12,135 nucleotides of DNA. Origin: UBA1550 sp049294435 (GTDB lineage Bacteria > Patescibacteriota > Minisyncoccia > Phycocordibacterales > UBA1550). The position numbers and the translations under genes are program-made. The notes beneath the pieces were generated by a model. It saw nothing but the letters and a program-made list of their open reading frames with translations, searched no databases and was not told where the DNA came from. Location of the stretch: the NCBI GenBank assembly GCA_049294435.1, contig JBAQCU010000037.1:1-12135 (forward strand), in the 5' to 3' direction. Positions 6,453-12,135 of this stretch are shown piece by piece. The first letter of the stretch is position 1. Each line of letters starts with the position of its first letter.

Positions 6453-7343
6453 CTACATTCCTTTACTTACCAATTCCAGATGTCTTTTGAGTCTTCGGAA
6501 GAAAATGACTATTCGTCGAATTGTTTTTTCATATAGTAGAGCAGGTATATATTTCTTTATCTTTGTCCTGAAAAATATTCTCCATTCCGCATCTTGCACA
6601 ACTATGGGTTTATGATTTGGACGTATAACTCTCTTAGGGTATAGTCCACGTGCCTGTAGAGAGGAGTCGCCATCGTCTATACAAGCAAAAAGTTCATATT
6701 TTGATATTGCATAGTTTAACGGAAGCCAATCTGGTTCACCGTCCCCTTTCTCAAAATCAAGAGGTGTTTGCTTGGGATACCATCTCAATAGTGGTGGTCT
6801 TGTAATTATTTTTTTAAAAAGTTCCTTTGAAAAAAATCCGAGTATGCTTATCACGTAACTCCCCCGAACTAATCGATTTTTTTCTTTATCTAAGACAAAT
6901 GTATAAGTATTTTTTAACTCAGTCTTCTCTATGTTTTTATATATTTCAGATGGTGTACCAAAATCTTCTGAGCGAAAAAAAGAGTAATGAAGATATTCTG
7001 AGTTGCATTGTTCCATCTCATCCAAAATCTCCTGATACTTTCTAACATCTATCATGTTTATGTGGTCTTCTAACCATAAAAAAACGTAATCGGATTCAAT
7101 ATCCTTGAGCATTTGTTTTGTGTCATGAAACCATCCCTTTTTACTTTCCAGAGAATAGGAAATTAATTTTTCGTTCAAATACTTTTTTAGAAAAAACATG
7201 GCTTCTTCCTTAAATCTACCCCTAATATTTACTACCCACTTTTCTGCATGAATATCCTTAAATGATACAAAGGAATCTTTCATTCTCAAGAGTCTTTCCT
7301 CATCGTTTATATAAAAATTGGCAAAAATAGTTAAAGTTGTCAT
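6453..7343 (-). CDS. Unrecognised protein, possibly a GT-A-like glycosyltransferase
   Basis: I do not recognise this 296-residue family with confidence. It begins MTTLTIFANFYINDEERLLR, like the first strand and helix of a GT-A fold. It has a segment SDYVFLWLEDH (84-94) in which an acidic pair after a hydrophobic strand could stand in for a DxD metal site, and GDGEPDW in the later half. The C-terminal 35 residues are rich in arginine and lysine (KIKKYIPALLY, RRIVIFFRRLKRH) and could form an amphipathic membrane-binding helix, as in many peripheral glycosyltransferases. No signal peptide or clear transmembrane segment is present. The gene starts 5 nt after the methyltransferase stop and ends 34 nt before gene B, so it is almost certainly co-transcribed. 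Context and fold hints suggest a sugar transferase; this is inference. Confidence 0.7.
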   Translation of the reverse strand: MTTLTIFANFYINDEERLLRMKDSFVSFKDIHAEKWVVNIRGRFKEEAMFFLKKYLNEKLISYSLESKKGWFHDTKQMLKDIESDYVFLWLEDHINMIDVRKYQEILDEMEQCNSEYLHYSFFRSEDFGTPSEIYKNIEKTELKNTYTFVLDKEKNRLVRGSYVISILGFFSKELFKKIITRPPLLRWYPKQTPLDFEKGDGEPDWLPLNYAISKYELFACIDDGDSSLQARGLYPKRVIRPNHKPIVVQDAEWRIFFRTKIKKYIPALLYEKTIRRIVIFFRRLKRHLELVSKGM

Positions 7344-7348
7344 AATTT

Positions 7349-8494
7349 TTACCAGAAGGTCACTTCACTGTTAATGTTTTCAAGTATATCTTTTTTAATC
7401 TCTGCATTATACCCTCCTGCTTTTAATATCACATTAACTGAACCTTTATCTTTTAAGATTTTTGGGGAGTCGATCATAAACCTTGTCCCATACAATCTCT
7501 TTCCTTGTTTCATTGGACTATTATCCAAAATAGAAACTACTTTGTCTGTTTTTAGACCAAATTGTATTAACGTCTGGGAAAAAATATGCGCTCCGAATAA
7601 GTATACAGGCTTGTCTGAGGATTCTGTTAAAGTGTTAAGCTCTTTTATCATATCAAGATGATAGTTAATGTACCCCATAAAGATACTTTTATATTCTTTA
7701 TATTTATTCTCCATCGGAGATAATGTAGAAGATGTCTCTTTTTTTTCTGTTGCATAAAAAATACTATGTGGGTCTCCATAATATTTCTTCTCCAAAATAA
7801 CAAACCCGAATTTCTTAAGAATGTACTCAGTAAAATCTTCTGTTAAGAAAACAGTGTGCTCAAAGTTTAGACAGTTAGTCCAATTATGTTTAAGCATTGG
7901 AAGAAGGTTCGGGAATGTGAATATGTGTCTGTCTCCCTTCTTCATAAACTTAGATATGTGCTCAATAAATACAACTGGATCGTATGTGTGCTCAAATGTA
8001 TGAGAATGAATGATGGTGTCAAAATGACCATCAATGATAAACTTGTCATCAAACCAATTTTTGATAACTTTAATTTTTGGATCTTCTATGTGCTCTGGAT
8101 TTGGCTCGACAATTGTCCAATTAATTTCTGGATCTAGTGTTCTATAATTTCGAGCTATCTGATCATGAGCACCACCTATTTCTAAAAGATTTTTAGGTTT
8201 ATATGTATGTATAAATTCAGCAAATGCCTTGTAGTGTTCTCCCCAAATTTTCCCAGTGCCATCATTGTGCTGGTTCTTATATAAAATTTCCAGTGGGATC
8301 AATTTTTGTAGCTGAATCAACCCAGTATCTTTACAAATATCCCAAACCATATCAGCTACAATGTCCTCATCCTTTGGAGAATCAACACAACCCATAAACA
8401 CAGGAAAATCCTTGAAAGTATACAAGTGCTCCAAATTATCCTTGCCAGTAAGCAAGCTTTTTGTTCTTTCATCAAACGTAGAAAGTTTTTTCAT
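7349..8494 (-). CDS. Two-domain SAM methyltransferase with C-methyltransferase C-terminal domain
   Basis: The protein has 381 residues. Residues 30-80 (PVFMGCVDSP, then ADMVWDICKDTG and IPLEILYKNQHN) match the leading region of sugar C-methyltransferase-type proteins, but the cysteine cluster that binds zinc in classical members is absent. The SAM domain follows, with LLEIGGAHDQIARNY (103-117) as motif I, TIVEPNP (127-133), and HSHTFEHTYDP (163-173) at the end of motif post-I. Residues 295-381 (VYLFGAHIFSQ, VVSILDNSP, GTRFMIDSP) form a Methyltransf_14-like C-terminal domain. Family members methylate deoxysugars or other sugar derivatives; the substrate here is unknown. Motif I reads GGAH, where a third glycine is more usual. 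It lies 11 nt after the cupin and 5 nt before the next gene. A broken relative lies at 5350-5515. Confidence 0.88.
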   Translation of the reverse strand: MKKLSTFDERTKSLLTGKDNLEHLYTFKDFPVFMGCVDSPKDEDIVADMVWDICKDTGLIQLQKLIPLEILYKNQHNDGTGKIWGEHYKAFAEFIHTYKPKNLLEIGGAHDQIARNYRTLDPEINWTIVEPNPEHIEDPKIKVIKNWFDDKFIIDGHFDTIIHSHTFEHTYDPVVFIEHISKFMKKGDRHIFTFPNLLPMLKHNWTNCLNFEHTVFLTEDFTEYILKKFGFVILEKKYYGDPHSIFYATEKKETSSTLSPMENKYKEYKSIFMGYINYHLDMIKELNTLTESSDKPVYLFGAHIFSQTLIQFGLKTDKVVSILDNSPMKQGKRLYGTRFMIDSPKILKDKGSVNVILKAGGYNAEIKKDILENINSEVTFW

Positions 8495-8505
8495 TTACCG
8501 TACTT

Positions 8506-8973
8506 TTATTTTTTAGAATGTTCACCTTCAATTCTGCCACTTGGACGATCTGTCTCATCTGCTATACGAACAACATCATCAACTTCAGGAGTAGAAGCTT
8601 CTAACATCACCATATCAGTCAAAGCTACTATTCGATGTTTTCTTCCGCATGGAATAGTCCAAGAATCTCCTGCTTCAAAAAGACTTTTTTCTATCTCCCC
8701 AGCCTCATTTTCCTGCCAGGCTTCTGCTGTGCCACTAATTAAATGATTCGATTCAAGTTTGTTAACATGATATTGGAAACTAGTTTTTGTACCAGATTTA
8801 ATATACAGCTTTTTAAGGACATACCTCTTTTCTTTCTCTCCAACTTCTTCACCAGAATTATAATTTAACCAAAGTTCTCCAACATTTTCTACCCCTCCAA
8901 TGTTAGCGTTTCCCCACGGTTTGGTTACTGTTTTTACTTCTTTTTCAGATTGTACCCATGTCTTTTTTCCCAT
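8506..8973 (-). CDS. Cupin, phosphomannose isomerase type II-like
   Basis: This 155-residue single-domain cupin begins with KPWGN (18-22) and continues with YVLKKLYIKSGTKTSFQYH (51-69), NKLESNHLISGTAE (71-84), AGDSWTIPCGRKHRI (101-115) and LEASTPEVDDVVRIAD (124-139). The pattern 'KPWG ... TSxQxH ... E ... IP ... HR ... STPExDDVVRxxD' is that of the isomerase domain of type II mannose-6-phosphate isomerases. Metal ligands are expected at H69, E74 and H113. It probably interconverts a ketose phosphate and an aldose phosphate, or binds a related sugar phosphate. It lies 14 nt after the SDR and 11 nt before the methyltransferase, in the middle of the putative sugar-activation group. The family is clear; the exact substrate is not. 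Confidence 0.85.
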   Translation of the reverse strand: MGKKTWVQSEKEVKTVTKPWGNANIGGVENVGELWLNYNSGEEVGEKEKRYVLKKLYIKSGTKTSFQYHVNKLESNHLISGTAEAWQENEAGEIEKSLFEAGDSWTIPCGRKHRIVALTDMVMLEASTPEVDDVVRIADETDRPSGRIEGEHSKK

Positions 8974-8987
8974 AATATACTTATTAA

Positions 8988-9707
8988 TTAATTACTAATA
9001 TTATAACCGCCGTCTACCAATAAAGTCTGCCCAGTCATGTAACTGCTCTTATCACCAGAAAGAAATAAAATCACTTCTGCAATCTCATTTGGCTTTGCCA
9101 TTCTCTTAAGTGGAATTCTATCAATTTGTGATTTAATTTTTGGAGAAAGTGTCTCCTCTGTCATTTTTGTTTCAGTAAAGCCTGGAGCGACAGCATTTAC
9201 TCTAACATTATGAGGAGCAAACTCTTCTGCCATGCTAGAAGTTATTCTCATAACCGCTGCCTTTGATGCTGCGTAAGCTGGTTTTCCTGATACATTTAAA
9301 AATCCTTTGACTGATGCGATATTTACTATTGTCCCAGAATTTCTCTTAATCATTTCAGGAAGAATGGCTTTTGAAAAATTAACCGTCCCCATAACATTTA
9401 CTTTAAAAACTTGCTCCCAGTCTTGACTGGTCAATTGCATAAAAGTTTTTGATGGGTTAATACCAGCACTGTTCACTAAAACGTCTATTTTTTTAAACTT
9501 ACTAACTTCATTTTGTACGGCTTTTTCATCACTTATATCACAAAAAAAATACGGACATCCTATTTTATTTGCTAATTTTTTAAGCTCTTTTGATTCTGTT
9601 CTGCCGTGCAAGATTACATTAGCTCCATATTTCTTTGCCAAAATAGCAGTAGCTGCTCCAATTCCACGAGAAGACCCAGTTATAAGTATGGTTTTATTCT
9701 TTAACAT
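8988..9707 (-). CDS. Classical short-chain dehydrogenase/reductase (SDR)
   Basis: At 239 residues this is a standard-length classical SDR. It has the cofactor loop TGSSRGIG (10-17), the NSAG motif (79-82), N104, and the catalytic set S132, Y145 and K149 (YAASK). The R14 and H34-R36 surroundings resemble NADP(H)-preferring members such as FabG, to which the whole sequence is similar. In this setting it more likely oxidises or reduces a hydroxyl of a sugar or sugar phosphate than a fatty-acyl chain. Its start overlaps the end of the GatZ-like gene by 14 nt, so the two are translationally coupled and probably act on the same pathway. Confidence 0.9.
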   Translation of the reverse strand: MLKNKTILITGSSRGIGAATAILAKKYGANVILHGRTESKELKKLANKIGCPYFFCDISDEKAVQNEVSKFKKIDVLVNSAGINPSKTFMQLTSQDWEQVFKVNVMGTVNFSKAILPEMIKRNSGTIVNIASVKGFLNVSGKPAYAASKAAVMRITSSMAEEFAPHNVRVNAVAPGFTETKMTEETLSPKIKSQIDRIPLKRMAKPNEIAEVILFLSGDKSSYMTGQTLLVDGGYNISN

Positions 9708-10713
9708 AGTGGCCGATTACATCTAGCATACCATTAATAATGGTTTCCTTTATATCCTCACGTTTTGAAAGTTCGTCCATAAGAGCGATATATGCTGGCT
9801 TAGCAAAATGATAATGACCAGCAATAATGGAACACAACATTTTATTGTCGGGTGTATTTTTATTCATCCATTTTTTCCACTTACCACCCTGGTAAACTTC
9901 TTCAAGGAAATCATCTACCGGTATTCCATAAACAAGACATTTTGTTATGACAATTTGTGTTTGAATAACGCCGAGCTGTGGAGCGATATTTACAGCATCT
10001 ACAATTCCACCCCTCAACTTAATTTCGTCCTTAGTAAGATAGTCTGCGTTGTGCTCTTTTAATTTGAGACCTTTGCTTTTTAACATTCTTGATACATTCT
10101 CAACAAACGGCTTATTAAATGACCCGGCCTGGTTAATTTCTTTAATTACGGTACCAGTCTGAACCACATAAAATTCTGGATCACAGAAACTCTTAAAAAA
10201 ATCGATCTCCCTTTCCCATTCTGCAATATTTGGAAGACTATAATTTGTCCCAGTATTTTCATCAGTCCCAATTTCTATTTGTATAGTTGGTTTTAAATCC
10301 ATGCAATGTAAAATTGCTTTCTTGGTTGCTTCCAATCTTTCATTATTTGTTCCTTTAAAATGACAAAAATCAATATGGATTAAGTCAAAGCCATTTTTAA
10401 TATCATCCTCGATTGTCGAGTATGTATCTTTAATATCATAATTGCCATTAAAACCAGGCCCACAATGGTCTCGGCAGATTTTAACCTCAGCGTTCGGATT
10501 TTGCTTCCTCATTTCGCCCACAAACTCCATATATTCTTTAGTCGTCCAGTTGTTTACATATCCACCAGAGTAATCTACCTGATTTTTAGAAGCAATAAGC
10601 ATCAACGGCTTGCGGTTAAAATGGGAATACCTAAACACTGCCTCTACAACCTCTGGACTCATTGGCCCAAGCGCTAAGGCAACTATATTTTTATTGTTTT
10701 TAACAGGTATCAT
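9694..10713 (-). CDS. GatZ/KbaZ-family (tagatose-bisphosphate aldolase class II, non-catalytic subunit-like) protein
   Basis: The 339-residue protein is a TIM-barrel of the PF08013 family. Segments in family order are ASKNQVDYSGGY (41-52), RDHCGPGF (81-88), HIDFCHFKG (113-121), EIGTDENTG (147-155), FYVVQTGT (181-188) and KEHNADYL (219-226). They line up with GGDHLGP, HLD, GTE, VVQPG and HSTDYQ of E. coli GatZ, which is about 80 residues longer. GatZ/KbaZ assist a catalytic aldolase (GatY/KbaY), which is not present here, while other family members are reported to be ketose-phosphate 4-epimerases in galactitol catabolism. With the cupin and SDR next door, an epimerase-type role on a sugar phosphate seems more likely than catabolism; this is inference. 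It lies 18 nt after the nucleotidyltransferase-kinase and overlaps the SDR by 14 nt. Confidence 0.85.
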   Translation of the reverse strand: MIPVKNNKNIVALALGPMSPEVVEAVFRYSHFNRKPLMLIASKNQVDYSGGYVNNWTTKEYMEFVGEMRKQNPNAEVKICRDHCGPGFNGNYDIKDTYSTIEDDIKNGFDLIHIDFCHFKGTNNERLEATKKAILHCMDLKPTIQIEIGTDENTGTNYSLPNIAEWEREIDFFKSFCDPEFYVVQTGTVIKEINQAGSFNKPFVENVSRMLKSKGLKLKEHNADYLTKDEIKLRGGIVDAVNIAPQLGVIQTQIVITKCLVYGIPVDDFLEEVYQGGKWKKWMNKNTPDNKMLCSIIAGHYHFAKPAYIALMDELSKREDIKETIINGMLDVIGHYVKE

Positions 10714-10722
10714 AATTGTGAT

Positions 10723-10731
10723 ATTCTACCA
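10723..10731 (-). promoter_or_regulatory. Possible extended -10 just upstream of the GatZ-like gene
   Basis: TGGTAGAAT on the minus strand ends 9 nt before the ATG at 10713, with TTAATA 17 nt further upstream as a 4/6 match to a -35. It lies in the short gap between two tightly spaced genes, so it would be an internal promoter at most. A chance match is likely enough to keep confidence low. Confidence 0.22.
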
Positions 10732-12135
10732 CTATTTCAGAGATTTATTAAGCATATTCCTTCCTAGGCTATGTAGTAATGTATCAAACGGAGCGTTATG
10801 AAGTGGGGCCATATTAAGAAAAATTAATGATGTAAGGATATTTACTTTTTTAACATCAAAGTTATTGTCACGTAAAAACTGCTCATAATGCTCTTTCACC
10901 TCTAATAAATCACTTTTAACGAAAAAATTATAGCATGCGTTACTATCACAAATGCTAGAAGAAAACATCCCATCTTTAATTAACGGGTATGACAAAATCA
11001 TACCTCCATACAGTTTTGCTAGATCATAATACAAATCCCCAAAATCAGTGAGCCCACCGAACTCATGCCTCCAATCGATTAGTAAAAATTTCTCTTTATC
11101 TGAACGAGGGTTTTTGGGAATAAGGACATTATCAAACTGTAAATCGCCATGAAAATTAGCCGGGATACCATTTGTTATGTAATCCCAATCAATTTTACTT
11201 AAAAGTTCATCTGTTGTCGGTATTTCCATCCCATTAATAAACCTGCTCTCCTCAGTTGTACCTATTTTGCTATAAAACATTTGTAAACGTTTTTTTGTCT
11301 TTGTGCAATAAAAATCATAGCAAGCTTTAATAAACTTATCTTTATCCTTACCTGATAAACTCATTTCCTTCCACAAATATTTTTTTGCCCATGAAAGAAA
11401 CTCCGTTGCAATTTTAGGATCCAGAACGCTATAGACAGTTTGTGCGTCAACTAGAACATACGAATAAAAATTATTTCTGTACCCTTCGATAACAGGTGTC
11501 AAACCCAATAGTGAATTGTTTGCCCTGTAATTTCTTTTTTCAGCAACAGTTTTATCAGAAAAAAACTTAATCACACGATTATTTACAAAATACAAAAATT
11601 CATCTTCTTTACTAAAATTAAATTTCCTCTCCTCGCCGGAAAAATTTTTATTTGTTTCATCGTATTTTGAATTGGAACCGGTGTCAAACCAAGTAAATCC
11701 AATAGGCACTAATCTTTTCTCGAGAAGCCCCTTCAGTCCATCCGTCATTTGTAGTTCATTGTCACGAAGTTCTCTGTTTTGCTCAAGAGCGGAAAAAAAC
11801 TCTTTGTAATCATGAATACCAGCCAAGCCAATAAAGGCGAATTTATTATCTGTCTTAATCTTTGTGTCAAGTTGATAGATGAGATTATTTTTCATTTTTA
11901 TGGTGCAATAAGCCTCTGTTTCACGCACAGGAGCAACCCCAATCCAGTTCTCTTCTGGTGGTGGCACATCTTCAAGCACAATCGTGTCTGCAGTAGAAAA
12001 AATAAACGGGCAATCCAAATATTTTTTACATGCAAGGAGCGAATACCCAGGTCCACTACCTGGGCCCGTGTATTTATCGACCTCAACAAAATTGAAAAGT
12101 CTTTCTGGGTAGGCGAGCCTCAAGTAGTCAATAAC
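10732..12135 (-). CDS. Bifunctional nucleotidyltransferase / APH-choline-kinase-like fusion (5' partial)
   Basis: The frame is open to the right edge, so the N-terminus is missing; 467 residues are visible. The visible N-terminal half is a nucleotidyltransferase of the sugar-1-phosphate type: VDKYTGPGSGPGYSLL, then FIFSTADTIV as the metal-site strand, and WFDTGSNSKYDE like the closing motif of these enzymes. The signature glycine-rich NTP loop must lie outside the window. The C-terminal half is an aminoglycoside phosphotransferase/choline kinase-like kinase: FHGDLQFDN gives the catalytic HxDxxxxN (H codon at 11149-11151), and LLIDWRHEFGG holds the Mg-binding aspartate about 20 residues later. 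One chain would thus phosphorylate a small substrate and activate it with a nucleotide, comparable in logic to LicA plus LicC or to sugar kinase plus pyrophosphorylase pairs. The substrate is unknown. A TTG at 12121-12123 could be read as a start but would cut the domain, so it is not chosen. Confidence 0.85.
   Translation of the reverse strand, partial: VIDYLRLAYPERLFNFVEVDKYTGPGSGPGYSLLACKKYLDCPFIFSTADTIVLEDVPPPEENWIGVAPVRETEAYCTIKMKNNLIYQLDTKIKTDNKFAFIGLAGIHDYKEFFSALEQNRELRDNELQMTDGLKGLLEKRLVPIGFTWFDTGSNSKYDETNKNFSGEERKFNFSKEDEFLYFVNNRVIKFFSDKTVAEKRNYRANNSLLGLTPVIEGYRNNFYSYVLVDAQTVYSVLDPKIATEFLSWAKKYLWKEMSLSGKDKDKFIKACYDFYCTKTKKRLQMFYSKIGTTEESRFINGMEIPTTDELLSKIDWDYITNGIPANFHGDLQFDNVLIPKNPRSDKEKFLLIDWRHEFGGLTDFGDLYYDLAKLYGGMILSYPLIKDGMFSSSICDSNACYNFFVKSDLLEVKEHYEQFLRDNNFDVKKVNILTSLIFLNMAPLHNAPFDTLLHSLGRNMLNKSLK

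Noticed and set aside
7374..8746. Several plus-strand open frames opposite the methyltransferase and cupin genes
   Set aside because: They are antisense shadows of well-supported genes, without recognisable domains or start signals.

Overview
The window is a surface-polysaccharide (O-antigen, capsule or S-layer glycan type) biosynthesis locus from a low-GC bacterium. It holds sugar-activation enzymes, glycosyltransferases and sugar methyltransferases. No transposase, integrase, RNA gene, CRISPR array or flippase/polymerase (Wzx/Wzy) is visible. The organism cannot be named from the sequence. The AT-rich composition, scarcity of strong Shine-Dalgarno sites and this gene mix would suit an uncultured lineage such as Patescibacteria/CPR, but that is a low-confidence inference. 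The standard genetic code works throughout.

Layout: a partial glycosyltransferase-like gene (1-156, minus) diverges from an exostosin-like glycosyltransferase, here called A (440-1345, plus). A is the only substantial plus-strand gene. Everything from 1342 to the right edge is on the minus strand and reads right to left. The upper block (12135 to 6453) is tightly packed like an operon: a nucleotidyltransferase-kinase fusion (5' end outside the window), a GatZ/KbaZ-family protein, an SDR oxidoreductase, a phosphomannose-isomerase-like cupin, a two-domain C-methyltransferase-type protein and an unrecognised glycosyltransferase-like protein. The lower block is looser: a second exostosin-like gene, B (6418-5522), a decayed methyltransferase remnant, an FkbM methyltransferase, a GT11 fucosyltransferase-like enzyme, a GT2 glycosyltransferase and a DUF268 methyltransferase.

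Working model (inference): the GatZ-like protein, SDR, cupin and nucleotidyltransferase-kinase make and activate an unusual sugar or sugar-like unit. The GT2, GT11 and exostosin-like enzymes assemble the glycan, and the three methyltransferases decorate it.

The most notable structure is mosaic. A and B point toward each other from either side of a 4.2-kb, four-gene block, and their last 206 bp form an inverted repeat with 199/206 identity, although the rest of the two proteins is only about half identical. Recombination between the two tails would flip the block and move it from B's operon to A's. B also shares a 25-bp start region with the unrelated GT11 gene, which makes a 2,165-bp direct-repeat unit. 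Between B and the FkbM gene lies a frameshifted relic of the same methyltransferase family that is intact upstream. Together these signs point to repeated recombination in an antigen-type locus.
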